A stretch of DNA of 64,000 nucleotides from Evansella sp. AB-P1 (lineage in GTDB: Bacteria; Bacillota; Bacilli; Bacillales; Salisediminibacteriaceae). Location of the stretch: NCBI RefSeq assembly GCF_029688925.1, contig NZ_JARUKY010000003.1:124001-188000 (forward strand). The letters are read 5' to 3'. This document shows positions 10,010-20,280 of this stretch, in pieces. Each line of letters begins with the position of its first letter. The first letter of the stretch is position 1. The notes under the pieces were generated by a model, which saw nothing but the letters and a program-made list of their open reading frames with translations, made no database searches and had not been told where the DNA came from. A program made the position numbers and the translations under genes.

Positions 10010-13000
10010 TTATTTCTTATATTTTACAATATCAAAATATAGAATTGGATTTTCTAACTGATCATATAAGGCTTTTATTCTAGGGAGTTGCTTTACTGCC
10101 CACCCCATGTCTGTCGCATATTGAGAATGGCCATGCCAAGAGTTCAAATACTTATGGTTCCACCTCATTTTATATAGGGTATTCTGACCTCTTTTTAGAT
10201 AACTATTTGCTATGAACTGTGCTCCTCCAATAATAGCAGCATTTGGAGTAAACCACCCTTGATCGTATGCATATTGAGCTCCACACGTATATGGGCAGCT
10301 ATCAAAGGCGCCAATACCATACATGTTGTAGACTGTCCTTCCATTCACTTGCATTCCAGTTGCTAATGGAGAAGTTCCATTTCCAGTTTCTAATAAAGCG
10401 TGACTTATTAAATAGACTTCATTTATAGAATGCCTCTCACCTGCAGTTATAAACGCTTGACCAAGTCCTTGAAGAATACCTTTTCCTGATAGTACATTAT
10501 TCAGTTGAACAGCAGATACTCCAGTACTTTTATCTAATACTAAGTGCTGAAATCTGTCATTTTGATTAGGATCTAAATAATTTATAAAATGATCAGGCTT
10601 TGCATTTCTCCACGTGGAATAGCGAATTTTAATCCAATTATTATTACCACTAATACTGCCACCGGTAACTTCTTCTAATAAATTCCACTCTGACCCCTTA
10701 CTTACTCGGCCATAGCTATGGCTATTTGTACTGGCTACTTCTCTTACATTTGTAGGTTCAGTTACTACCGCTATTTTTGTAACATCTACTAAATCTTTAT
10801 GAACATATAAGGTTTGTCCAAGATAACTAATTCTAAACCAAGTATCACTGCTACTCCACGTGTCACCTTTCACTTCCCTCAGAATCGTAAAGGTGGTTCC
10901 CTGTGCAACGGTTACAGCTATACTTGAATCAGATAAGTTTGGTGAAGTTCTTAGCCTAACACTGTTTACATTCGTAACACCACGATTAACGATATCAACA
11001 AAACTACTATGAATAAATCCTGGCTCATTTCTGTATAAATCTGTTTGTGGTGGTGGATTTAACTGACTCTGTCTTGCTTGCGCTTCTGACAAAGTTAAGT
11101 TATAAGTCGTGTAGGTGATAACCTCTCTTCCAGGAATTAGTCCCAATTCAGCTAAAGACAATAAACTTTTTACTTCTTCTTTAATATTATTATTAACACC
11201 AATCCCGTTAATAATTACATGGTATCTATCAATTGCAGTGCTAAAATTCTCTTTTTGGTGTTGTTCTTTTGCCCAACTTAATAATGATTGAGCACTTGAA
11301 TTAATACCCACTTCAAACCTGCTATCATATGGATAAAATTCGTGACCTTCAATATATAATGCTAGCCTAGCAGATGATGTTGGTTGTTGCTTCGCTAATT
11401 CAAAAATGACATCTGCTGGTCTTTTACCTTCCTTTGCCTCTTCTAGCTTTCTTTTAGTTTCTTTCATTATATCTCTGTGTAACACTGGAGATAATAATAT
11501 AATCTCATAACGATCGATGGCTGTCTCATACCTTCCATCATTATGTTGTTGAATAGCCCAGTTTAAAAGAGAACGGCCACTATTATTAATTCCTGTTTCA
11601 AAACGGTCATCATTAGGATACAAGGAATAGCCTTCTATAAATTTAGATAGTCTATCAGAAGACGTTGACTGTTGTTTTGCCAAATGGTATATATCCTTTG
11701 CTGTTGGTAACGTTTTCCCAGCAAGAGCATAATCAAGTTTTATCTTTGTTTCATGCAATGTCTCCTCAGATAATGTAGGAACATTTAAAAGCGTTTCATA
11801 ACGATCTATTGCTGTATTTAAATTCCCCGCTTGATGCTGACTTGTTGTCCATCTAAGAAGAGACCGTGCACTTGAATTAATTCCTGCATCAAACCGCTTG
11901 TCTTCCGGATACAACTCAAAAGCTTCCATAAATACCTCTAACCGAGGAGATGAGGAAGATTGGCTAATTGCGATATCAAAGTACATATCTGGTGTACGTT
12001 TTCTAGATTCGGCATGATACAGATTAAATTTAGTTTCCTTCGTTATACTTGTCAACAATTCTGGAGCTAGAAGAATTGCTTCATATCTATCAATTGCTAT
12101 ATTAAAGTGTCCATCTTTATGTTGCCCTTTTGCCCATCTTAATAATGACTGTGAACTGGAATTAATACCAGCTGCAAATCGAGTATCTTGAGGATACAGG
12201 TTATAACCTTCAATATAAAAAACTAATCTCTCTGAAGATGTACTTTGTTTTCTTGCAGTATTATTAAGGTCATCTGCTGTAGGGATATTTCTATTTAATT
12301 CTGCATACCCTAACTTAACCTCAGTATCACGTTTCACAGCATCATTTAATATAGGAGCATTTAAAATCCTTTGATATCTGTCTAGCGCCGTATCATAGCG
12401 CCCAAAATTGTGTTGTTCACCTGCCCATCTTAATAATGAACGGGCACTATCATTAATACCTTTTTCAAAACGATCATCATTAGGATATAAAAGATAGCCC
12501 TCACTATAAGCTAATAATCGATCTGATGAATTACTTTGTGACATCGCAAATTCAAACCATTCATCAGCAGTTTTTAAATGAACAGATTCATCTGGTTCCT
12601 CTAACGGTATGTCCATTGAAATAGAGTCCTGTGAATCGGATAAAAGATAAGATGGTGCTTGAACTAAGCCGTATCCAAAGTATTGATCTTTACCCGGTAA
12701 TCCAAGATCTAATGCTGTTTCCAGAAGTAATTTTCTAATTTCAATATTATTTAAAGTTGGTTTCGCCTCTAATAATAAAGCAATAACACCAGTAACATGA
12801 GGGGTAGCCATACTTGTCCCACTATGAGTAGCGTAGGAATTACGTAAAAATGTTGAATGAATGGAAACACCAGGCGCACTTAATTCAATTTCAGTACCTA
12901 TGTTTGAAAATTCGGTTATTCTATTATTACTATCCGTTGCAGAAACAGCAATAACATTTGGGTGTGCCGCTGGAAAGCTTACACTACCATGGTTGTCATT

Positions 13001-13987
13001 CCCAGCTGCTGCAACAATTAATATCCCTTCGTTATATGCTTTTGTGATTGCATGATCTATTGCAGATGAATAACTATTTGATCCTAGGCTAATGTTAATA
13101 ATGTCAACACCTTGTGAGATTGCCCAATCAATACCTGCTAAAACATCAGAAGACCAAATTTCACCTTTTATGGTACTTACGCGGGCAGCATAAATATCAA
13201 CCTCTGGTGCTACACCTACTACACCGAAATCATTGTCTATCGCTCCAATAATTCCTGCTACGTGTGTCCCATGGCCATCATCGTCTTCACATGTTGGTGC
13301 ATTTGTTGCACTAAAGCACCCAACGACATTTAAGTCTGGATGAGTAGTATCTATCCCACTATCAATAACCGCAACCTTTATTCCCTTTCCAGTAAATCCA
13401 TTACTCCATGCCTTCTGCGCTTCCAGTCGTTCAATACCCCAATCTACTATCTGACTTTGCTTATCAAATAATTCAATACTTTCAACTGCAATGACATTAG
13501 GATTATTTTTTAAGGCATGGATTGCTTGGCTAGGTATGGAAATAGCCATTGCCGGTAAATTTTTATACTCATGATAAATATTTCCTTTTGATTGAAGAAT
13601 TAACTCTTTGTTTGCTTTATTTTTAAATAAAACAATAAATTTCTCTTCATTATTATCTATTTCAGACAATTTATTTTGCAGAAACTTTTCTTCTATTCCT
13701 TTTTCTAATTGTTTATCTTTTTCAAAAACATCACTAGTCTCTTCAATAGTTTCTTCTTCGATTATTTTCGGTATATTACTATCTATATTATTACCACTAC
13801 TCTGTTCTTCATCTAGAGTAAAGGTATCATTAACACTTGTAATTTTTGACACAATGTCATTAGTCGTATTTTTCTCTTCCACTTGAAGGAAGTTTTCTTG
13901 TGCTGCACCTACCGTATATATAGGAAAAATTAGATGTATACAGGTAACCAATGATAACATAAGAATACATAGTTTATTCGTTTTCAT
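10010..13987 (-). CDS. Secreted subtilase - repeat - SH3 - glucosaminidase fusion
   Basis: A 1325-aa secreted protein combining a protease and a wall hydrolase. Order: signal peptide (1-29), acidic linker, I9-type inhibitor propeptide (about 115-172), S8 peptidase with the triad D209 (VAVIDSGID), H239 (GHGTHVAG) and S392 (SGTSMATPH), five ~96-residue repeats (about 472-952), a PPPQTDLYR linker, two SH3b-like segments (about 998-1070 and 1072-1125), and a LytD/FlgJ-type glucosaminidase from about 1144 with the likely catalytic Glu in SHALLETGNG (E1200). Repeats and C-terminal half match the neighbour at 14228. Both activities should be outside the cell; a role in maturing or turning over wall-bound proteins and glycan is inference. 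It has its own terminator, so it is probably transcribed alone. Confidence 0.94.
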   Translation of the reverse strand: MKTNKLCILMLSLVTCIHLIFPIYTVGAAQENFLQVEEKNTTNDIVSKITSVNDTFTLDEEQSSGNNIDSNIPKIIEEETIEETSDVFEKDKQLEKGIEEKFLQNKLSEIDNNEEKFIVLFKNKANKELILQSKGNIYHEYKNLPAMAISIPSQAIHALKNNPNVIAVESIELFDKQSQIVDWGIERLEAQKAWSNGFTGKGIKVAVIDSGIDTTHPDLNVVGCFSATNAPTCEDDDGHGTHVAGIIGAIDNDFGVVGVAPEVDIYAARVSTIKGEIWSSDVLAGIDWAISQGVDIINISLGSNSYSSAIDHAITKAYNEGILIVAAAGNDNHGSVSFPAAHPNVIAVSATDSNNRITEFSNIGTEIELSAPGVSIHSTFLRNSYATHSGTSMATPHVTGVIALLLEAKPTLNNIEIRKLLLETALDLGLPGKDQYFGYGLVQAPSYLLSDSQDSISMDIPLEEPDESVHLKTADEWFEFAMSQSNSSDRLLAYSEGYLLYPNDDRFEKGINDSARSLLRWAGEQHNFGRYDTALDRYQRILNAPILNDAVKRDTEVKLGYAELNRNIPTADDLNNTARKQSTSSERLVFYIEGYNLYPQDTRFAAGINSSSQSLLRWAKGQHKDGHFNIAIDRYEAILLAPELLTSITKETKFNLYHAESRKRTPDMYFDIAISQSSSSPRLEVFMEAFELYPEDKRFDAGINSSARSLLRWTTSQHQAGNLNTAIDRYETLLNVPTLSEETLHETKIKLDYALAGKTLPTAKDIYHLAKQQSTSSDRLSKFIEGYSLYPNDDRFETGINNSGRSLLNWAIQQHNDGRYETAIDRYEIILLSPVLHRDIMKETKRKLEEAKEGKRPADVIFELAKQQPTSSARLALYIEGHEFYPYDSRFEVGINSSAQSLLSWAKEQHQKENFSTAIDRYHVIINGIGVNNNIKEEVKSLLSLAELGLIPGREVITYTTYNLTLSEAQARQSQLNPPPQTDLYRNEPGFIHSSFVDIVNRGVTNVNSVRLRTSPNLSDSSIAVTVAQGTTFTILREVKGDTWSSSDTWFRISYLGQTLYVHKDLVDVTKIAVVTEPTNVREVASTNSHSYGRVSKGSEWNLLEEVTGGSISGNNNWIKIRYSTWRNAKPDHFINYLDPNQNDRFQHLVLDKSTGVSAVQLNNVLSGKGILQGLGQAFITAGERHSINEVYLISHALLETGNGTSPLATGMQVNGRTVYNMYGIGAFDSCPYTCGAQYAYDQGWFTPNAAIIGGAQFIANSYLKRGQNTLYKMRWNHKYLNSWHGHSQYATDMGWAVKQLPRIKALYDQLENPILYFDIVKYKK

Positions 13988-14171
13988 CTATCTACCTCCC
14001 AAATAATTGTAAGTCTTTTAAACTACTAATATAGTATCATCTAAAAGAGAACTCTTTTCAATCTCTATATTCATGCCAACTATGGTATTTAATGTTATTC
14101 TTTTTTGATGTGAAGAATTGTTAAAGTAATGGAGTTTGCACATTTGTAACTCTTGGTCTTTTAAACTTCGA

Positions 14172-14216
14172 ACAAAAAAAAGAATGTGCACCAAAGAATT
14201 TGGTACACATTCTTTT
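14172..14216 (-). terminator. Terminator after the glucosaminidase gene
   Basis: Near-perfect stem (14178-14192 with 14202-14216) followed on the minus strand by a run of Ts (14172-14179), just past the stop at 14228. Confidence 0.85.
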
Positions 14217-14227
14217 ATATTTTTTAC

Positions 14228-17200
14228 TTACTTATACACTGGAATATCAAAATGGAGCATTGGAAAGATTTCAATTTGATCGTAGAGTTGCTCCATTCTC
14301 ACAGCCTGCTTTGTTGCCCAACCAATATCCGTTGCATATTGGTTTGTACCTGCACTTGCTGGATTCCATCTCATTTTATAAATAGTATTTTGCGGATTAG
14401 AAGATTTATTAACGTACCTATCAGATATCCATTTTGCACCACCAATGACTGCCTTTTCCGGGGTAGTCCAACCTTGCTGGAACGCATAACGTGCACCACC
14501 GTTTAGTGGGCTATTATCAAATGCAGCGATACCAAACATGTTATATACCTTCACAGCATCACTTGGAAGTTTAGATGAATCTGTAACTAGGCTTCCGTTA
14601 CTATTTCGAATTGGATTTCCATTAGCATCTACATAAACTCCCTTAGCTAACGTTGATGTACCGTGAGCTGTTTCAAGAATAGCATGTGCGATTAAGTAAA
14701 CTTCATTAACTGAATGTTGTTTAGCACCATCACTAAATGCTTTCCCAAGGCCGTCTAATATCCCTCTTCCTGCAACCATACTGTTTAATTGGTTAACTGG
14801 CACACCAACACTTTCAGAAAGGACCAGGTGTTGAAACCTATTATTATTGTCAGGATCTAGACTTTGTAATACATCAGCTTCCGGAGCATTTCTCCAAGTA
14901 CGGTTAAATTTAAGTTCATACCAAATATGCCCATCATTTCCGACACTTGATCCTTCAAGTCGCCTCACTACTTCTAACTCCGTATTAGCACTAACAGAAC
15001 CAAACGAATGACTATTAGTAGTTGCATGCTTACGAATATTTGCTGTACTTTTTACAAATGCAACTTCCTTTACATCAGCTAAGTTAGTATGAACATATCG
15101 CGTTTCACCATTGTGCTTAATTTTATACCACTTATTACTCCCATTCCATTCCGAACCTGTCACTTCATCTTCAATGATTACTGAAGTTCCCCTACTCACT
15201 TGTACAAAATCACTAGTTAAATTAGGCTCTTTTCGTAAGTTGACTGGATCCCCTGTAATAACACCACGTTCTTCAATATCTATTAACGAACTATGAATAA
15301 AGACATTTGCATTTCTATATTTGTCCGTTTGTGGTGGCGGGTTTCTAATTCCCATCTGTACATTTAATGCATCTGACAGAGAAGTATTATATTCCGTAAA
15401 TTCAATTAGCTCATTACTAGGTGTTAACCCTTTTTCTGCTAAAGATAAATAATGTCTAGCATCTGCTTTAATACTATTTTGAACTCCAAATGAACCAATA
15501 ATTGTACTATACCTATCGATTACTGTTTCAAAATTTCCTAAACGATGCTGGTCTACTGACCAATTTAATAAAGATTGTGCTGTAGCGTTTATTCCATTTT
15601 CAAACCGTTTATCAGATGGGTACAAAATGTATCCCTCAATAAAAACTGGTAATCTATTAGAGGCTGTTGATTGATTATTAGCTTTTGTAAATAGCTCGTT
15701 TGACGTTGGAATTCGTTTACCTTGCTCTGCATAAACGAGTTTTACTTCAGTCTCCCGTTTCAGCATATCATCCAATTGAGAAACAGCTAAAATAGTTATA
15801 TATCGTTCAATTGCAGTTTCAAACTGACTATTATTATGCTGCCTAGTAGCCCAATCTAATAATGAACGAGCACTAGAATTTATCCCCGACACAAAACGGT
15901 TATCATTTGGAAATTCTTCATTACCTTCAATAAATAGTGCTAACCTTTCTGATGCTGTAGACTGACTTTGAGCTAAATCATACAATCCATCAGGCGTTCT
16001 CAGTTCTTGTTCCGCTTGTTCTAATTTATATACTGTTTCCTGTTTAATACTATTAGATAACACAGGAGCAGAAAGGATAAATTTGTAACGTTCAATTGCA
16101 GTAGTATATTCGCCTTCATCATGTCTTTTAGTAGCCCAATTTAACAAAGATTGTGCACTATTATTTAAACCTGTTGTAAAACGACTATCATTTGGATAAA
16201 ATTTATTACCTTCACTATACAAAGTTAGTCTTTCTGATGCTGTAGAACCGTTTCTTGCTAGGTTGTAGAGAACATTCGCTGGTCTTTTACCTTGCTTCGC
16301 ATCAGCTAACCTTGATTCTGTTTCCTGCTTAGTACTTTGAATCAAAGCAGGAGCTGATAGAATAGTTTCATATCGTTCAATTGCTGTCTCAAAGTTACCG
16401 GCATCATGCTGACCTTTTGCCCAACTTAGTAAAGAATTAGCACTGGAATTAATACCACTTTCAAAACGACTATCATTCGGGTAAAATCTATATCCCTCAC
16501 TATACAATGCTAGTCTTTCTGATGCTGTAGAGCCATTCTTTGCTTGAGCATATAGAACATTCGCTGACCTTTTACCTTGTTTTGCAGCACTTAATTTAGA
16601 TTCAGTCTCCTGCGTTATCCCTTGGGATAACGTTGGTGCTGACAAGATTGTTTCATATCGTTCAATTGCTGTCTCAAAGTTACCAGCATCATGCTGACCT
16701 TTTGCCCAACTTAGTAAAGAATTAGCACTGGAATTAATACCACTTTCAAAACGACTATCATTCGGGTAAAATCTATATCCCTCACTATACAATGCTAGTC
16801 TTTCTGATGCTGTGGAGCCATTTCTCGCTAGGGTATAGAGAATATCTGCTGGTCTTTTACCTTGTTTCGCCTCAACTAATCTTGATTCTGCTTTCTGCTT
16901 AATACTTTGAGTCAAGGCAGGAGCAGAAAGGATGGTTTCATACCTTTCAATTGCCGTTTCAAAATTACCTTCATCATGTTGACCTATTGCCCAGTGAAGT
17001 AATGAATTCGCACTTTGATTGATACCTGATTTGAATCTCTCATCATTCGGGTATACATCATAACCTTTTATATACTCCTCTAATCTTTTAGAAGCCGTAT
17101 TTAAAGAGGCCGCGTATTGAATCCATGAATCTGCATCTCTTACTTCACTATTACTGCTGGAGACTTGAAAAGTTGCCATCATCTCTTCACTAAAAGTAGT

Positions 17201-17440
17201 TGATTCGGTATTGGATTTTTCGTCAATACGAGAATGATCTTCTTCCTCATTCTCAAACGCTTTTTCTGACCTTAATTCTTCCTCATATTCATACTCAATA
17301 TCTTCTAAATCCACTTCTTCAGCTGAAAGAACTACTTCTTCATTATGTTCATCCTCTACTCCAGAATTAGATCCCTCAGAAAATACACTATGAGGAAAAA
17401 TACTAGAAAATAACAATAAACTAATAACAAGTTTTTTCAT
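14228..17440 (-). CDS. Secreted repeat protein with SH3-like and N-acetylglucosaminidase domains
   Basis: It should cut the glycan strand of peptidoglycan. ATG at 17440 is preferred over an in-frame start at 17473, because GGGGG lies 6 nt before it and the protein then begins with a signal peptide (MKKLVISLLLF). Numbered from 17473: acidic linker 36-90, six repeats of about 96 residues (114-686), PPPQTDKYR linker, SH3b-like segments (about 733-862), glucosaminidase from about 876 with likely catalytic Glu in AHAILETAHG (E934). It is the paralogue of the protein at 10010 without the protease. Repeats 2 and 3 are almost identical in DNA, a recent internal duplication. The glucosaminidase carries a ~22-residue insert near 945-967 that the paralogue lacks. 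Confidence 0.93.
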   Translation of the reverse strand: MKKLVISLLLFSSIFPHSVFSEGSNSGVEDEHNEEVVLSAEEVDLEDIEYEYEEELRSEKAFENEEEDHSRIDEKSNTESTTFSEEMMATFQVSSSNSEVRDADSWIQYAASLNTASKRLEEYIKGYDVYPNDERFKSGINQSANSLLHWAIGQHDEGNFETAIERYETILSAPALTQSIKQKAESRLVEAKQGKRPADILYTLARNGSTASERLALYSEGYRFYPNDSRFESGINSSANSLLSWAKGQHDAGNFETAIERYETILSAPTLSQGITQETESKLSAAKQGKRSANVLYAQAKNGSTASERLALYSEGYRFYPNDSRFESGINSSANSLLSWAKGQHDAGNFETAIERYETILSAPALIQSTKQETESRLADAKQGKRPANVLYNLARNGSTASERLTLYSEGNKFYPNDSRFTTGLNNSAQSLLNWATKRHDEGEYTTAIERYKFILSAPVLSNSIKQETVYKLEQAEQELRTPDGLYDLAQSQSTASERLALFIEGNEEFPNDNRFVSGINSSARSLLDWATRQHNNSQFETAIERYITILAVSQLDDMLKRETEVKLVYAEQGKRIPTSNELFTKANNQSTASNRLPVFIEGYILYPSDKRFENGINATAQSLLNWSVDQHRLGNFETVIDRYSTIIGSFGVQNSIKADARHYLSLAEKGLTPSNELIEFTEYNTSLSDALNVQMGIRNPPPQTDKYRNANVFIHSSLIDIEERGVITGDPVNLRKEPNLTSDFVQVSRGTSVIIEDEVTGSEWNGSNKWYKIKHNGETRYVHTNLADVKEVAFVKSTANIRKHATTNSHSFGSVSANTELEVVRRLEGSSVGNDGHIWYELKFNRTWRNAPEADVLQSLDPDNNNRFQHLVLSESVGVPVNQLNSMVAGRGILDGLGKAFSDGAKQHSVNEVYLIAHAILETAHGTSTLAKGVYVDANGNPIRNSNGSLVTDSSKLPSDAVKVYNMFGIAAFDNSPLNGGARYAFQQGWTTPEKAVIGGAKWISDRYVNKSSNPQNTIYKMRWNPASAGTNQYATDIGWATKQAVRMEQLYDQIEIFPMLHFDIPVYK
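16360..16812. repeat. Near-identical internal direct duplication inside the glucosaminidase gene
   Basis: The ~168-bp tracts at 16360-16527 and 16645-16812 differ at only a few positions by eye. They are offset by 285 bp (95 codons), exactly one protein repeat. The other repeats in the gene are far more diverged, so this looks like a recent unequal exchange. Confidence 0.85.
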
Positions 17441-17581
17441 ATATTCCCCCTTCTTCTTATTTAACTTAATCAAATCTTCAAATCTATTAAATTGTACAAC
17501 TTTGATAATAGTAGATAATTAGGCTTATGTAAATAGGGATGTTCTACAAAATTCAGCAAAATATTAAATGTATTTGAAAGA

Positions 17582-17612
17582 AAAAATACCTCCTTGGAGA
17601 ATTCCAAGGAGG
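17582..17612 (-). terminator. Terminator at the end of the seven-gene polysaccharide run
   Basis: A perfect 9-bp stem (17589-17597 with 17604-17612) is followed by a T-run on the minus strand, 15 bp past the stop of the last glycosyltransferase. No equally strong hairpin is visible between 17627 and 30434, which supports a common transcript. Confidence 0.85.
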
Positions 17613-17626
17613 AGAAAAATTTCTTT

Positions 17627-20185
17627 CTAAAATATTGTTATCTTTTCCATTTGGCCGTACTTTTTTAATCTTGTTGCGTGCATCTTATAACCAAATTTAG
17701 ATTCCACATATTCAAATGCTCTTTGAACTTGATTATCATACATTTGAGGATCGTTCATAAGCATCAAAATTTTATCTTTTACTTCATGTATTTCTGCATA
17801 AATAGCCGCTTCTTCGAATAAGTCACTATAACTATGTGGTAAAACCACTGGAACACCTACAGCCATCGCTTCTATAATTACTCGTCCAAATGATTCAACC
17901 CAATCTGAGTGTGTATAGTAAACGAATACATCTAATTCAGCTAGAAATTCTTTAGGGTGTAATTCTCCAAACTCATAAACGCACCAATTATTTGGAGTGC
18001 GACCAACGATTCTCCTTGGGGTTACTGCTCCACCAAGGATGTAAATCTGAAATTCTTCTGAATCTGGGTATATTGAAAGAAAATCATTTTTACGTTCTGG
18101 CCATTTCACTTCATGATCTCTTGAATGTCTACCAATCCTTATTTTAGCGCTTTTTTCACGTCTTTTACTACGTTTCCATTCATCAAGGTCAATAATATTA
18201 GACCAATCCTCTTTTGAAAGATTAATTAACGGTAAATCTCTTTCATGATGCTCATGCAGGGCCTCTCTTACTAACGGACCAATTGGATGCCATACACCCT
18301 CTTTACCAAAGTAGTTGATTACATTTTGTTGACTTTGCTTTAAATTGTATCGCAAAACAGCATTTGGGCCATAATCACTCATCGGTGGTTGATTAATGAT
18401 AATTCGAATGTTATTTGTCTTTACGTCAGGAATGAACTTTTGCCATTCTTGAAGAATTGGAGGGTATCTCACTATTAAAAGATCACAAGACACTTTTTCT
18501 CCATAAACTAACATATTTACTTTATCTCCATCAATTTGATCTCTAACCTTATCATTTACCTCTTTTGTAGGATCTACATCATAACGACTTATCTGAATTA
18601 GTCCAGTTTCTACACCAATTTTTTTATGGGCTTTAATTTCTTCAATATTTGACATTGTACTACCGCCAACAAGCCTGAAGTCTGATGCAATAATAACGTC
18701 AAAATGCCTTCTCTTGTTTACTTTAGTAAGTAAGGTATTAGGAACTGGAAATATTCTTTCCTTATTGCCAAAACTATAATACAACGAATCTGATTTTAAA
18801 TGAAAATGAGTATAACTTTCAACATATTCTTTTTGAGCCCCAATATAAAATTGATTTGATCCTGCAAAATTATAATCATTATAATAGTCATTTTCTATTT
18901 TTTTTAACGTAAGTGGACCAATTTCTAATTCCTTTACTGAAGATTCTCCAAATACTTTTTTAACTCTTTGAATAAATTCAATATCTCCACAGTAGTTGAC
19001 AGTATCCCAATAACCTATAGCATTCTTAACATGTTCAAGTCGAAACATAAAAGAGGTAGTATTTGTTACTGTATATTTGCTTTCATTTTTTTGACGGAAG
19101 AAATGGAGATAATTATCTGTCCAAACATTTTGAGAAGTATTCCCAAGAATATCTTGATTGGAAATGAGCTGATCTATTTGTTTTTCTAATTTTTGAGGAT
19201 GTGCCCATTCATTGGAGTTGAATACAGTCACAAAATCACCATTTGAAATCTTTAATCCATGATTTCGTGCTTCATATTGCCCCGCCATTTCAGACAAACT
19301 TATTAGTTTAAATCTACTATCTTTCCTAATATAATCCTCTACAATATTTGCAGTGTTGTCAGTACTCCCGTCATCTATTATAATCGCTTCGAAATTTCTC
19401 CAAGTTTGATGAATAATAGAGTCTAATGTGTTTCTTAAATATGATTCAGCATTATTAACGGGTACAATAATGGATACTTTATGAGAATCATCATCTCTTT
19501 GATCATTACCCATATGATTAGAAATTGAGTAAAAAGGAAGTTTATCCTTTGAAGAATTGATATTTATTTCGACTAACCCATACAGTTTCAAACAATGATT
19601 AATATATTTTTGTTGTTCATTAATATCAGATTCTACGTTAGATGCAGCAAGGTAGAGATCCCCCTGCCTTTCACCTTCTAATCCTTTTGATATAGCTTTC
19701 TTCGCTTCTTTATAATTATTTAATCGTATATAATTTTCAGCCTCGATTATTTTTGTTTCATACAAGTTTATTGGTTTATGCTTGCCTGATAATTCAGTTG
19801 ATAAAAGATCTACACATTTTGCAGCACTTTCCTTATTATTTTGACTAGAATACCATAAAACCAATTCCCAAGTAGCCAATTTCTTTAAGTCGTCATTTTT
19901 CGTTTCTTTGATGAATGATTCCAATTCTTTTAATTGCCTATCGACAAAACCGATACTATAAAGGCGATGCCGCATTTTTTGTAAACGAAGCTTGGAATGC
20001 CCCTTTGAGGGGGATAATATCTTTTTAATTATGTCTTTATGTTTTGGGGAAAGTTTTTTTGATATGCGTTCTTTTAATCTTGTACTGCTCTTACTTTCCA
20101 TCCATGCAAGAAACTCAATTACTTTTCTTATAAAAAAATTATCTTTTAACTTATGGTACAAAAATTTCAATATTTTTTTTATCAT
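17627..20185 (-). CDS. Two-domain glycosyltransferase: degenerate GT2 plus intact GT-B (GT4-like)
   Basis: ATG at 20185 is preferred to the ATG at 20194, which abuts AGGAGG. Numbered from 20194 (855 aa): basic N-terminus, helical TPR-like region (80-210), GT2 domain (about 238-345) and a C-terminal GT-B domain with the EX7E motif in ESFGRVIIEAMA. The GT2 half keeps the fold (IIVPVNNAE, IDDGSTDNT), but the place of the metal-binding DxD reads FNSNEW, whereas the next gene has HDSDDW. The GT2 half may therefore be inactive while the GT-B half works. The protein probably adds sugars to the surface polymer in the cytosol. It is the last gene of the run, 95 bp after the preceding gene. Confidence 0.9.
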   Translation of the reverse strand: MIKKILKFLYHKLKDNFFIRKVIEFLAWMESKSSTRLKERISKKLSPKHKDIIKKILSPSKGHSKLRLQKMRHRLYSIGFVDRQLKELESFIKETKNDDLKKLATWELVLWYSSQNNKESAAKCVDLLSTELSGKHKPINLYETKIIEAENYIRLNNYKEAKKAISKGLEGERQGDLYLAASNVESDINEQQKYINHCLKLYGLVEININSSKDKLPFYSISNHMGNDQRDDDSHKVSIIVPVNNAESYLRNTLDSIIHQTWRNFEAIIIDDGSTDNTANIVEDYIRKDSRFKLISLSEMAGQYEARNHGLKISNGDFVTVFNSNEWAHPQKLEKQIDQLISNQDILGNTSQNVWTDNYLHFFRQKNESKYTVTNTTSFMFRLEHVKNAIGYWDTVNYCGDIEFIQRVKKVFGESSVKELEIGPLTLKKIENDYYNDYNFAGSNQFYIGAQKEYVESYTHFHLKSDSLYYSFGNKERIFPVPNTLLTKVNKRRHFDVIIASDFRLVGGSTMSNIEEIKAHKKIGVETGLIQISRYDVDPTKEVNDKVRDQIDGDKVNMLVYGEKVSCDLLIVRYPPILQEWQKFIPDVKTNNIRIIINQPPMSDYGPNAVLRYNLKQSQQNVINYFGKEGVWHPIGPLVREALHEHHERDLPLINLSKEDWSNIIDLDEWKRSKRREKSAKIRIGRHSRDHEVKWPERKNDFLSIYPDSEEFQIYILGGAVTPRRIVGRTPNNWCVYEFGELHPKEFLAELDVFVYYTHSDWVESFGRVIIEAMAVGVPVVLPHSYSDLFEEAAIYAEIHEVKDKILMLMNDPQMYDNQVQRAFEYVESKFGYKMHATRLKKYGQMEKITIF

Positions 20186-20280
20186 GACTAACATCCTCCT
20201 AAAATCAAAAGGGAACTAAAAAAGCTTTTTCATCGTTATGATGGTCTTGGTATAACTTCAAGGAAAGATAAACTTTCATA

